Below the pieces are notes generated by a model. It made no database searches. It saw nothing but the letters and a program-made list of their open reading frames with translations, and was not told the origin of the DNA. A stretch of DNA of 64,000 nt from Bog-473 sp049513455 (GTDB taxonomy: Bacteria > Actinomycetota > Acidimicrobiia > Acidimicrobiales > RAAP-2), in contig JBEKWB010000010.1 in NCBI GenBank assembly GCA_049513455.1, positions 1-64,000 on the forward strand, written 5' to 3'. The translations under genes were made by a program, and so were the position numbers. Below, one piece after another: positions 16,222 through 24,876 of the stretch (positions are counted from its first letter, which is position 1; each line of letters begins with the position of its first letter).

Positions 16222-18263
16222 CCATGTCGGGCATCCGGCGCGCCCGCCAGCAGACCCCCTCCCATGGGCCCGTGGTGCCGGGAATGGGCGGCCCCCCACG
16301 ACAACCGGTCATCGCAATGGACGCGCTGGAGGTCTCCTTCATGCGGGGAGGCCAGGCCGTGCACGCCCTGCGGGGGGTTTCCCTCGAGGTGATGCCCGGA
16401 GAGATCGTCGGCCTGGTCGGCGAGTCCGGTTCGGGAAAGAGCGTTCTCGGCCTCACCCTGCTGGGACTGCTGCCCAGCCATCCGCGACCCCAGGTTTCCG
16501 GGAGCGCGGTCGTATGCGGCACCGACATGGTGGGCGCCTCGCGCGAGGAGAGCCGCCTCGTCCGCAAGGAGCACATGGGAGCGGTGTTCCAGGACCCCAT
16601 GACCTCCCTGAACCCCACCATGCGGGTGGGTCGCCAGGTGGCCGAGGCAGCCGGTACGGAAGCCGAGGCCCTTCGACTCCTCGACGCGGTCGGGGTGCCC
16701 GAGGCCAAGCGTCGCCTGAGGGCCTACCCCCATGAGCTCTCCGGCGGTTTGCGCCAGCGCGTCATGATCGCCATGGCCGTCGCCGGCTCGCCGTCGCTCG
16801 TCATCGCCGACGAGCCGACCACGGCGCTCGACGTGACCGTACAGGCGCAGATCCTCCAGCTCCTCGCCTCGCTGAGGGATGAGTTCGGGACGAGTTTCAT
16901 ACTGGTCACCCACGACCTCGGCGTGGCGGCGCAGGTAGCCGATCGGATAGCCGTGCTGTACGGATCCCGCCTGGCCGAGGTCGGTGGCGCCGAAGACGTG
17001 CTGCAGCGGCCGGTGCACCCCTACACCGAAGCCCTGCTGCGCTCGCGGCTGACGCTCGGGTGCGACCCTACCCGCCCGATCGTGACGCTCCCGGGTGAAC
17101 CGCCCGACCCCCGGGCCCATCCGCCCGGCTGCCCGTTCGGCCCCCGCTGCGAATTCCACGCCGCCGAATGTGACACCGCCTTGCCGGAGCTCGAGACGGT
17201 CTCCCCCGCCGGCGCACCTGTTCGTCAGGCTGCGTGCGTACGCTGGAGTGACCCGTCCCGGGCGGCGGCGGCCCGGGGCGCCCTCGACCCCTGGGCTGCG
17301 GTCGACCTCGGGGTGACCGGCAGCGCACCCCCGGCCGTCCTCATACACGACGTGCACAAGACGTTTCCCATCGGGGGAACGTTCAACCGCCAGCAGTTGC
17401 ACGCGCTGCGCGGTGTCACGTTGGAAGTGAACAAGGGCGAGGCGCTCGCGCTGGTCGGTGAGAGCGGCTGCGGGAAGTCGACATTGCTCCGTTCCATCGC
17501 GGGACTGCAGCCGATCAATTCCGGTTCCATCGAGTTCGGCCGTGGGGCCCGCCCGCAGATGGTCTTTCAAGACGCCGGGGCCTCCCTCACGCCATGGCTC
17601 ACCGTCGGCGAGCTCATCGGGGAGCGGCTGCGTGCGGAGTCGTTGTCACGTGCCACGCGGGCGGAACGGGTGCGGGCGGCGCTCCGACAGGTTGGCCTTC
17701 CACCCGAAGTGGCCGAGTCCAAGCCCTTGCAGCTTTCCGGTGGCCAGCGCCAACGGGCGGCATTGGCCCGGGCCACCGTGGTACCGCCCGACGTGCTGCT
17801 CTGCGACGAACCGACCAGCGCGCTCGACGTGTCGCTCGCTGCCACCGTGCTCAACCTCATCGGCCAGCTCCGCCGCGACCTCGGTATGGCCGTCATCTTC
17901 GTCACCCACGACCTGGCGGCAGCCCGAGTGGTGGCGGACAAGATCGCCGTCATGTATCTCGGCCGGATCGTCGAGCTGGGCCAGTCGGATGCCATCTGCG
18001 CCAGTCCGTCGCACCCGTACACCCAGGCCCTCCTCGCCGCCGTGCCAGACCTGGCCCGGAGGAGGGTCCGCCTGCAGGGCGAGCCGGCCAGCGCCCTCGA
18101 CCCCCCGAGCGGATGCGAATTCCATCCCCGCTGCCCCAGGGCTGTCAACACGTGCACGAGTGCGCCAGCCCCCCTGATCCCGCTGGATCTCCTGCCGCCG
18201 AGGGAGGTGGCGTGCCCGGTGTTCGTCGAACGCGGTGCCACGTGGGCCGGAGGTGAGGCCTGA
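16218..18263 (+). CDS. Fused double ATP-binding subunit of peptide/opine ABC importer (DppD-DppF type)
   Basis: The 681-aa protein carries two complete nucleotide-binding domains. The first has GESGSGKS, LSGGLRQR and IADEPTTALD; the second has GESGCGKS, LSGGQRQRAALARA and CDEPTSALD, each followed by a THDL switch. Each half ends with the oligopeptide-transporter C-terminal extension (GCPFGPRCEFHAAEC and GCEFHPRCPRAVNTC), whose cysteines are known to hold an iron-sulfur cluster in some homologues. It energises the importer whose permeases follow directly. The ATG overlaps the upstream stop, and its stop forms TGATG with the next gene. Separate D and F genes are the usual form; the fusion is less common but known. 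Confidence 0.95.
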   Translation: MTMSGIRRARQQTPSHGPVVPGMGGPPRQPVIAMDALEVSFMRGGQAVHALRGVSLEVMPGEIVGLVGESGSGKSVLGLTLLGLLPSHPRPQVSGSAVVCGTDMVGASREESRLVRKEHMGAVFQDPMTSLNPTMRVGRQVAEAAGTEAEALRLLDAVGVPEAKRRLRAYPHELSGGLRQRVMIAMAVAGSPSLVIADEPTTALDVTVQAQILQLLASLRDEFGTSFILVTHDLGVAAQVADRIAVLYGSRLAEVGGAEDVLQRPVHPYTEALLRSRLTLGCDPTRPIVTLPGEPPDPRAHPPGCPFGPRCEFHAAECDTALPELETVSPAGAPVRQAACVRWSDPSRAAAARGALDPWAAVDLGVTGSAPPAVLIHDVHKTFPIGGTFNRQQLHALRGVTLEVNKGEALALVGESGCGKSTLLRSIAGLQPINSGSIEFGRGARPQMVFQDAGASLTPWLTVGELIGERLRAESLSRATRAERVRAALRQVGLPPEVAESKPLQLSGGQRQRAALARATVVPPDVLLCDEPTSALDVSLAATVLNLIGQLRRDLGMAVIFVTHDLAAARVVADKIAVMYLGRIVELGQSDAICASPSHPYTQALLAAVPDLARRRVRLQGEPASALDPPSGCEFHPRCPRAVNTCTSAPAPLIPLDLLPPREVACPVFVERGATWAGGEA

Positions 18264-19147
18264 TGGCGGTGGCCGAGGCGTTCGTCCCCTCCTCGCCCCA
18301 ACGGCGCGGCATGGCCAAGGTCGGCAACGCGCGCAAGGTATTCACCGGGGCCACCAAGGTCGATCGGTTCGGCCTCGTCTTGCTCGCGACCCTGGTGATC
18401 GTGGCGGTCCTGGCGCCGGTCATCGCCCCGTACAACCCTACGGTGCCTTCGGGAATCCCCTTCAGCTCCCCGTTCCACGCCGGGCACCTGCTCGGCACCG
18501 ACGAAGTGGGCTACGACATCTTCAGCCGTGTGCTGTACGGGTTGCGCGAGAGCCTGCTGGGTGTCGTCATCGTCGTGACCTCGGGTGTCGTGATCGGCGG
18601 CTTCATCGGGTTGGTAGCCGGCGTGGCCGGTGGCTGGCTGGACACCGTGCTGATGCGCATCACCGATCTCTTCCTCGCGTTGCCGAGCCCTCTTCTCGCC
18701 ATTGCCATCGCCGCCGCGCTCGGTCCCAGCTTTGCGCACGTCCTCCTGAGCGTGTCCATTGTGTGGTGGCCCTTCTACGCCAGGATCATGCGCGGGGAGG
18801 TGCGCGCGCTGGCCGCGCGTCCGCACCTGGAGGCGGCGAAGCTGGCCGGCGCAGGACCGGTCCGCCGCGGCCTTCGCCATCTGCTGCCGGGGGCGGCGCC
18901 CGCCATCATTGTCACGGCCAGCCTGGATGTCGGGAACCTGGTCGTGACGTTGGCCGGTCTTTCCTTCCTCGGTCTGGGCGCACCGGCGCCCGCCCCGGAG
19001 CTCGGGGCGATGGCGGCCCGCGGGCTGCAGTTCCTCCTCCAGCAATGGTGGGTGCCGGTGATGCCGGGTATCGGGGTGTTCCTTCTGGCGCTGGCCGCCA
19101 ACATGTCGGGGGACGCCATCGCCGACGCCACGGGCCTGGGCGCATGA
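18263..19147 (+). CDS. ABC importer permease, DppC type
   Basis: The 294-aa membrane protein has an N-terminal transmembrane segment (LVLLATLVIVAVLAPVIAPY), a DppC-like extracytoplasmic segment ending HLLGTDEVGYDIFSRVLYG, then about five more hydrophobic helices. The EAA-loop region reads AAKLAGAGPVRRGLRHLLPG, the contact site for the ATPase. It overlaps both neighbours by 2-4 bases. Together with the next gene it forms the transmembrane channel of the peptide/opine-type importer. Confidence 0.93.
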   Translation: MAVAEAFVPSSPQRRGMAKVGNARKVFTGATKVDRFGLVLLATLVIVAVLAPVIAPYNPTVPSGIPFSSPFHAGHLLGTDEVGYDIFSRVLYGLRESLLGVVIVVTSGVVIGGFIGLVAGVAGGWLDTVLMRITDLFLALPSPLLAIAIAAALGPSFAHVLLSVSIVWWPFYARIMRGEVRALAARPHLEAAKLAGAGPVRRGLRHLLPGAAPAIIVTASLDVGNLVVTLAGLSFLGLGAPAPAPELGAMAARGLQFLLQQWWVPVMPGIGVFLLALAANMSGDAIADATGLGA

Positions 19148-20151
19148 GCGGGCTCCCGAGGTTCCTCCTGCAGCGCGTGGCTGCCATGATCGTGATTCTC
19201 CTGGTCTTGACCGCGGTGATCTTTGCGCTCCAGAAGATCAGCCACACCAACCCGGTGCACGCATACCTCGGGGCAAACGCCTCGAAGTCGGCGATCGCCA
19301 AGGAGTCGGCCATCCTGGGCTACAACAAGCCTGTTCCAGACCAGTACCTGCACTACGTGGAGGGGCTGTTCCATGGAAACCTGGGTCGGTCCCTCCGCAC
19401 CCGGCGCTCCGTGGCGACCGACATCCGGGCATACCTGCCCGCCACTATTGAACTGACATTGGCCGCGCTGGTGCTGGCACTCGTGCTCGGCGCCGCGTTG
19501 GGGGTGGCCTCCGTCGGCCGCTGGCGCGGTTCGAGCATTCTGCGCGTCCTGATGATCAGTGGTGCCTCGGTCCCGGCATTCTTGCTGGCGCTCGTCGGAG
19601 TGCTGGTCTTGAACGGCGACCTGCATTGGCTGCCGGCGAGTGGCGACACCGGAGTGCAGAACGCGCCCAGCGGTCCCACGGGCATCATTGTGCTCGACGC
19701 TCTGCTCCACACCGACTACGCCACCATGTGGGACGGGATCGTGCATCTGATCCTGCCCGCGTTCTGCGTGGCCATCGGGCCCGCCGTGTCGATCGGCAGG
19801 GTGCTCCGGGGATCGCTCCATTCGGCCATGCGGTCGGACTTCGTCCGCACCGCCCGTTCGAAAGGTTTGGTGGAACGCACGATCCTGTTCCGGCATGCCT
19901 TGCGAAACTCGCTTTCCGCCGCGCTGTCGATGACCGGGCTGCAGATCGGACTCATGTTCGCCGGGGTGGTCGTGGTCGAGACGGTGTTCGCCTGGCCCGG
20001 CATCGGGCTCTACACCGATCAGAGCATCCCGGTGACCGACTTCCCGGCGATCGCCGGGGTGACGCTCGTCCTCGGCGTCTTCTACGTCGTGATCAACGCT
20101 CTCGTCGACATCCTCCAAGTGGTCATCGACCCCCGCATCACGCTCGAATGA
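19144..20151 (+). CDS. ABC importer permease, DppB type
   Basis: The 335-aa protein starts with FLLQRVAAMIVILLVLTAVIF-type hydrophobic sequence, contains GNLGRSLRTRRSVATDI typical of DppB, and has an EAA region around RTARSKGLVERTILFRHALRN. It ends with the family's usual cytoplasmic tail LQVVIDPRI. The ATG overlaps the stop of the DppC gene. The order C then B reverses the usual B-C order. This is the last transporter gene; the ureohydrolase begins 10 bases later, behind GAGGAGAGCCC-like sequence. Confidence 0.93.
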   Translation: MSGLPRFLLQRVAAMIVILLVLTAVIFALQKISHTNPVHAYLGANASKSAIAKESAILGYNKPVPDQYLHYVEGLFHGNLGRSLRTRRSVATDIRAYLPATIELTLAALVLALVLGAALGVASVGRWRGSSILRVLMISGASVPAFLLALVGVLVLNGDLHWLPASGDTGVQNAPSGPTGIIVLDALLHTDYATMWDGIVHLILPAFCVAIGPAVSIGRVLRGSLHSAMRSDFVRTARSKGLVERTILFRHALRNSLSAALSMTGLQIGLMFAGVVVVETVFAWPGIGLYTDQSIPVTDFPAIAGVTLVLGVFYVVINALVDILQVVIDPRITLE

Positions 20152-20161
20152 GGAGAGCCCA

Positions 20162-21265
20162 ATGACAGAGTCCGCTGATCCAAAGGGATCGGCTCGGGCG
20201 CCCGGCCCCATCAATCTCAACCGTTACGACCTCGAGTTCGCCTGGCAGGGCATCCCCACTTTCATGAAGCTGCCCGTCTGCCTCACGCCGGAGGACCTGC
20301 GGGCCGGCGAGATCGACGTCGCCGTGGGGGGTGCCCCTTGGGACGGGACGGCGACGACGCGTTCAGGAACACATCTGGGACCACAGGCCATCCGTACGTG
20401 CGATCACCTCGCCGCGCCCCCCCACCAGCGCCCGCATCTCCACGTCCGGGTCGACCCCTTCGACCATCTCAAGGTGTGTGATTACGGCGATGCGGAGGTG
20501 GTGATCGGCAGCACCGATCGCACATTCGAGAACATCCGAGGCTTCGTGGCGGAGATTCTCGCGGGTGGGGCCATCCCGATCGTGCTCGGCGGGGACCATG
20601 GCATCACGTGGCCGGCCGCCACGGCTCTGGCCGACGTCTACGGCTACGGGAAGATCGGAGTCGTCCATTTCGATGCGCACGCCGACACGGCACCGGACAT
20701 GCAGGGCGTGTTGGCCGGCCACGGAACGCCCATGCGAAGGCTGATCGAGAGTGGGGCGGTGCTCGGTCGCAACTTCGTCCAGGTCGGCTTGCGCGGCTAT
20801 TGGCCCGGCCCCGAGGTGGTGGCCTGGATGGAAGAGCAGGAGATGCACTCCCATTTCATGGCTGAAGTCCAGCGTCACGGCTTCGACACGGTGTTGGAGC
20901 GGGCGATCGACGAGGCACTCTCCGGAGGTGCGGACCACCTCTACATCTCGGTCGACGTGGACGCGGTGGATCCCGCGCATGCGCCCGGTACCGGATCACC
21001 CGAACCAGGCGGGCTGACCAGCGCGGAGGTGCTCCGGGCGGTGCGGCGCATGTGCGCCGAGGTGGGTATGGTCGCCATGGACGTGGTTGAGGTGAGCCCG
21101 CCGTACGACTCCGGCAACAACATCACGGCGCTCTTTGCCCACAGATGCGTGCTCGAAGCCCTCACCGGCACCGCCATGCGACGCCTCGGGATCACCCAAC
21201 GCGACTACCTCGACGAGACATCGGCCGGAGGACCACTCTTCCCCGCCGAAGGGCGGCACCCGTGA
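20162..21265 (+). CDS. Ureohydrolase (agmatinase family), third copy
   Basis: The 367-aa protein has all canonical ligands: GGDHGITWP, VVHFDAHADTAPD and YISVDVDAVDPAHAPGTG followed by SPEPGG. It is longer than the 320-aa copy because of an N-terminal extension of about 30 residues. It should convert a guanidino compound to urea (or a substituted urea) plus an amine. It is sandwiched between the importer permease and the Rieske oxygenase and overlaps the latter by 4 bases, so it most likely acts on the imported solute or a product of it. The amine it releases is a natural candidate substrate for the GS-like ligase; this link is inferred. Confidence 0.9.
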   Translation: MTESADPKGSARAPGPINLNRYDLEFAWQGIPTFMKLPVCLTPEDLRAGEIDVAVGGAPWDGTATTRSGTHLGPQAIRTCDHLAAPPHQRPHLHVRVDPFDHLKVCDYGDAEVVIGSTDRTFENIRGFVAEILAGGAIPIVLGGDHGITWPAATALADVYGYGKIGVVHFDAHADTAPDMQGVLAGHGTPMRRLIESGAVLGRNFVQVGLRGYWPGPEVVAWMEEQEMHSHFMAEVQRHGFDTVLERAIDEALSGGADHLYISVDVDAVDPAHAPGTGSPEPGGLTSAEVLRAVRRMCAEVGMVAMDVVEVSPPYDSGNNITALFAHRCVLEALTGTAMRRLGITQRDYLDETSAGGPLFPAEGRHP

Positions 21266-22353
21266 CCGCCACCGTCACTGACCCGCTGGGCTACTCAGAA
21301 GCGGATCTGCTGGCCATAGGAGTCCACTCTCTCGGGGGGCTCTACACCGACGCCCGGGTGCTGGCGTTCGAGCGCGCCCATCTCTTCGACCGGTCATGGT
21401 CGATCGTGGCCGATAGCGCAGAGCTGGCCAGGCCGGGCTCCTACCTCACCACCACGCTCCAGAACGTCCCGCTGGCCGTCGTACGCGACGAACGGGGCAC
21501 CGTCCGGGCCTTCCACAACATCTGTCGCCACCGCGGCATCACCTTGCTGGAAGGCTCCGGCACGTTGGGGCGCTTCATGACCTGCCCGTACCATCAGTGG
21601 AGCTACGGGCTCAGCGGGGAGCTGGTGCGCATTCCCCAGCAACGTGAGGAGTTCACGGGGGTGGAGAAGTGCGCCTTGGGACTGCACGCCGCCCAGGTGG
21701 CGGAATGGCAGGGGATGGTGTTCGTCAATCCATCGGCCGATGCCGACCCTCTCGGCGCGGCGATGGCCGGCCTGGACCAGCGACTTGAGCAGTTTCTCTC
21801 CGGCCCGCTGCGCGAAGTGGCCCGGGTCGAGTACACCGCGGCCTGCAACTGGAAGCTGCTGGTCGAGAACCACATCGACGTGTACCACCTGTGGTACCTC
21901 CACGCGCGCTCCCTGGGCGACTACGACCACCGATCGTTCACCTGGGAGTCGCTTGGGGACAACTGGTGGAGCCTCGAGCCGCTCAAGGACCCCTCGAAGG
22001 CCCACGGCGGCCTCGGCTGGATACCGGACGAAATGCGACACCGGATCGGCGCCTACCTGCTCTTCCCAAATCTGATGCTGGTGACCACCGACCACTACTT
22101 CGCGACCTACGACGCCCAACCGATAGCGCCCGATCGCACGAACCTCACCCTCCGGGTCAGGGCTGTCGACGAGTCCGCGGCCAGCGGGCTGGTGACGTCG
22201 ATCCGCTCCTTCATGGCCGAAGACGTCGCGGCCTGCGAGCGGATGCAGGTAGGGGCGTCCTCCCCTCATTTCGGAGTCGGCGCCACCGCCCACTCCCACG
22301 AGGCGCCCATTCTGGGGTTCCACTCGTCTCTCCGACGCCGCATGCTGTCATGA
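21262..22353 (+). CDS. Rieske non-heme iron oxygenase, alpha subunit
   Basis: The 363-aa protein has a Rieske [2Fe-2S] motif (C88 and H90 in CRHRG; C108 and H111 in CPYHQW) and a catalytic mononuclear iron site with H209 and H214 in IDVYHLWYLH and bridging D206. Overall this is the ring-hydroxylating dioxygenase/N-demethylase alpha-subunit architecture, on the short side, as in alpha3-type enzymes. GTG overlaps the ureohydrolase stop. No beta subunit, ferredoxin or reductase gene is adjacent, so electrons must come from elsewhere. Oxidation of a gamma-glutamylated or free amine, or N-demethylation of a methylated guanidine, would fit the operon; neither is shown by sequence alone. Confidence 0.92.
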   Translation: MTATVTDPLGYSEADLLAIGVHSLGGLYTDARVLAFERAHLFDRSWSIVADSAELARPGSYLTTTLQNVPLAVVRDERGTVRAFHNICRHRGITLLEGSGTLGRFMTCPYHQWSYGLSGELVRIPQQREEFTGVEKCALGLHAAQVAEWQGMVFVNPSADADPLGAAMAGLDQRLEQFLSGPLREVARVEYTAACNWKLLVENHIDVYHLWYLHARSLGDYDHRSFTWESLGDNWWSLEPLKDPSKAHGGLGWIPDEMRHRIGAYLLFPNLMLVTTDHYFATYDAQPIAPDRTNLTLRVRAVDESAASGLVTSIRSFMAEDVAACERMQVGASSPHFGVGATAHSHEAPILGFHSSLRRRMLS

Positions 22354-22372
22354 AGTTGCTGGGCGCCTGAAG

Positions 22373-22999
22373 ATGCTGGGCGAACTCCCCGTCGAACTGA
22401 TCGACCTACAGGGCGCGTGGCACCGCGAGGGACGTTCGATCTCGGACGGCCCAGCGGCGGAGGTCGCGGACGTACTGTGGCTGCAAGTAGGTCGCCATTT
22501 CTGCGACCTGCGCACGCCGCATCCGCGAACGGACGCGACCAGCATCCTCGACCTGCCACAGGCTTTCAGTGGCACGGTGCAGGTCAGCGGAGGTGCCATC
22601 TCGTTCCACCACGACCTCGATTCGCTCCGGCGCGATCCGGCACGTCCCGATGAGGGAACCGTGCACCGCAAGGACGATGTCATGTTCGAACGGGGACCGG
22701 ACTTCGAGGAACGCTGGGTCCTCGTCGCACGCCCCGGCGCCCACATCGGGTGCGCCGAGTTGCGCCGGGGCGGCTCGACCCTCACGGCGCGCCTCGTGCG
22801 GGTCGGCCCGGTAGCACTCGCCGTATGGGGTGGCACGTCGCCGGGAGGCGCGCACTACGCCCAGGAGCGCCAATGGGGTACCGAGCGCTCGCTGGGTGAG
22901 AGCGATCCGACCATGGAGGTGGACCGGGCGGCGCGCAGCATGGGGGACGGCACTCCACTCCCGGCGGGCTGGATCGTCGTCGACCAGGAGGTGGTGTGA
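22373..22999 (+). CDS. Conserved-looking protein of unknown function
   Basis: This is a 208-aa soluble protein without a signal peptide. A WLQVGRHFCDLRTPHPRTD segment near residue 40, repeated beta-strand-like hydrophobic patterns and a late PAGWIVVDQE suggest a small beta-barrel; the W.Q.G..F.D.R pattern recalls HRI1-like proteins, a weak resemblance. It sits between the Rieske oxygenase (19-base gap) and the MBL hydrolase (GTGA overlap), so it is part of the operon. I cannot assign a function. Co-occurrence with the oxygenase suggests a lipocalin-like or accessory role at best. Confidence 0.65.
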   Translation: MLGELPVELIDLQGAWHREGRSISDGPAAEVADVLWLQVGRHFCDLRTPHPRTDATSILDLPQAFSGTVQVSGGAISFHHDLDSLRRDPARPDEGTVHRKDDVMFERGPDFEERWVLVARPGAHIGCAELRRGGSTLTARLVRVGPVALAVWGGTSPGGAHYAQERQWGTERSLGESDPTMEVDRAARSMGDGTPLPAGWIVVDQEVV

Positions 23000-23817
23000 C
23001 CGTGTCAGGGGTGCGGCGCGTGGTCCTGTTGACCCTCGGGTGGGAGGATCTTCCCAAGTCCGTTTCGGTACACGGCGCACCGGCCGGGGAGAGGTTGCGC
23101 GAGCCGGTACCCGGAGTGTTGCTGCAGTGCGACGGCGGGTGGCTGCTGCTCGACACCGGCTTCAACCCCGCGCTGATCCGGGACCCCATGCTCAGGCGCC
23201 GGTTTCACGGCGATCCCGCGTTCCGGCCCATCCTGCCCGGTCCGGGCGAACCTCTCGAGGAGGCCCTGGCCGGCGCGGGCATCCTCATGGAGGAAATTTA
23301 CGAGGTCGCGCTCAGCCATCTGCACAACGACCATGCCGGCGGTGTCCGCCACTTCGCGGGACGCGTGCCCGTGCACGCACAACGGGCGGAACTGACATAC
23401 GGGCTGTCCGACCATCCCGGCCCGGAGCACCACGCCATGTTCCGCGTCGACTATGACGATCCGGCCATCGACTGGCGCCTGGCCGACGGCGACGCGGAAA
23501 TCGCCCCAGGGGTCAGCACGGTACTCACCGCGGGCCACACCCCGGGGCACCAGAGCTTCGTCGTCGACCTCGACCCCTCGGTCGGGGGCGGTGGCCTGGT
23601 CTTCGCCTTCGACGCCGCCGACCTGACGGAGAACATAGAGCACGAACTGCCCATCGGAGGCCGGGTGGGCGTCCCCCCGGAAGCCACGATCGAACCGATC
23701 AGGAGGCTCAAGCGCCTCGCAGCCGAGCGGGGTTACGCCCTCATTCCCGGCCATGACCCGGTCGTATGGCCCCGTCTCACCCGGGAGCTGGCCGACCGCT
23801 TCAGCACAACCGGCTGA
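22996..23817 (+). CDS. Metallo-beta-lactamase-fold hydrolase
   Basis: The 273-aa protein has the zinc motif SHLHNDHAGG (H108, H110, D112, H113), a further His in TAGHTPGHQSF, Asp in FAFDAADLTEN and His in LIPGHDPVVW. The arrangement is like N-acyl-homoserine lactonases and related lactonases. GTG overlaps the preceding stop by 4 bases. A ring-opening lactonase or thioester/amide hydrolase step in the same pathway is conceivable; the exact substrate is unknown. Confidence 0.87.
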   Translation: MTVSGVRRVVLLTLGWEDLPKSVSVHGAPAGERLREPVPGVLLQCDGGWLLLDTGFNPALIRDPMLRRRFHGDPAFRPILPGPGEPLEEALAGAGILMEEIYEVALSHLHNDHAGGVRHFAGRVPVHAQRAELTYGLSDHPGPEHHAMFRVDYDDPAIDWRLADGDAEIAPGVSTVLTAGHTPGHQSFVVDLDPSVGGGGLVFAFDAADLTENIEHELPIGGRVGVPPEATIEPIRRLKRLAAERGYALIPGHDPVVWPRLTRELADRFSTTG

Positions 23818-23833
23818 CGAGGGGAGGCGGAGC

Positions 23834-24787
23834 GTGCCCGATCCCGTTGTTGTCGACGTCCACGTCCACGTGTTCGCCGACGCCGACGACCCCATGCGCG
23901 ACGGCTACGAGATCTGGGAGTACGGCGAACGACCGGACGTCGAGTTCGGCGCGCGCCGCGGGACGGTCGATGACCTGCTCAACTCACTCGACGACGGGCC
24001 GTGCGCGCACTGCGTCGTGCTGGGCATGTTCGTTCCGGAGGCGGAGATGGCCTCGGCGCGCCGAGCCCTCCCGACCGGAAGCCCCGAGGGCGACAATGGG
24101 GAGATCGAAGTGCGCCGGTCCCTGCCGGACCGGCTACGCGCCTACAACCGGTGGATACTGGCCACGGCGGACCGATCGCCCCACCTCACCCCTCTGGTGG
24201 CGGCCGACCCCTCGGTCCTGGGCGGAAGAGCGGGGGGCGAGCATCTCGCGCTGGCAGCCGAGCAGGGAGCCCGGGGGATCAAGGTGCACCCGGTCGTGCA
24301 GCGCTTCCTTCCCGACGATCCCCGCATGGCGGAGACCTACGCGGTCTGCGAGGAACTCGGACTCACCGTGCTCTCCCATTCGGGCAAGAGCCGCGCCGCG
24401 CCACAATGGGCCGACCCCTTCGCCTTTTCCGCGGTGATGAAGGCCCATCCGCGCCTGCACCTGCTGCTGGCTCACTTGGGCGGCGCCAGCTGGCACCAGA
24501 TCCGGGAGTTCGCGGCCGCCTTTCCCTCGGTGTCCTTCGACCTCTGCGAGATCATCGCCTGGACCGGGGCGCCCGGGGCTCCGACCGCCGACGAACTGGG
24601 TCGCCTCATCCGGGATATCGGGCCCGAGCGGGTGCTCTTCGGAACCGACTTTCCCTGGTACGAGGTCGACCGCACCATCGACCAACTGATGGACCTTCCC
24701 CACCTCTCCGACGAGGAGCGGCGCGGCATACTCGGGGAGAATGCCGTCCGCCGGATGGGCCTGGTGCTGGGCGACACCGCCACGTGA
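23834..24787 (+). CDS. Amidohydrolase-2 family (ACMSD-like TIM barrel) hydrolase/decarboxylase
   Basis: The 317-aa protein begins with the metal-binding VDVHVHVFAD motif, followed by GIKVHPVVQRF, LSHSGKS, LLLAHLGGASWHQ and the terminal LFGTDFPWYE with its metal-binding Asp. This is the pattern of the amidohydrolase-2 branch that contains ACMSD and gamma-resorcylate decarboxylases as well as hydrolases. GTG at 23834 follows GGGAGGCGGAGC. It is the last gene of the array; a gap of about 90 bases follows. Either a C-N hydrolysis or a decarboxylation is possible. Confidence 0.85.
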   Translation: MPDPVVVDVHVHVFADADDPMRDGYEIWEYGERPDVEFGARRGTVDDLLNSLDDGPCAHCVVLGMFVPEAEMASARRALPTGSPEGDNGEIEVRRSLPDRLRAYNRWILATADRSPHLTPLVAADPSVLGGRAGGEHLALAAEQGARGIKVHPVVQRFLPDDPRMAETYAVCEELGLTVLSHSGKSRAAPQWADPFAFSAVMKAHPRLHLLLAHLGGASWHQIREFAAAFPSVSFDLCEIIAWTGAPGAPTADELGRLIRDIGPERVLFGTDFPWYEVDRTIDQLMDLPHLSDEERRGILGENAVRRMGLVLGDTAT

Positions 24788-24876
24788 CGGGTCAGGATGG
24801 CCGGAACGCCGGTTGGTAGGGTCACAGTCGTGGCAGGTGCCGCTTCCCCGGGACGACCAGCGCGGGGCCTGATCCG

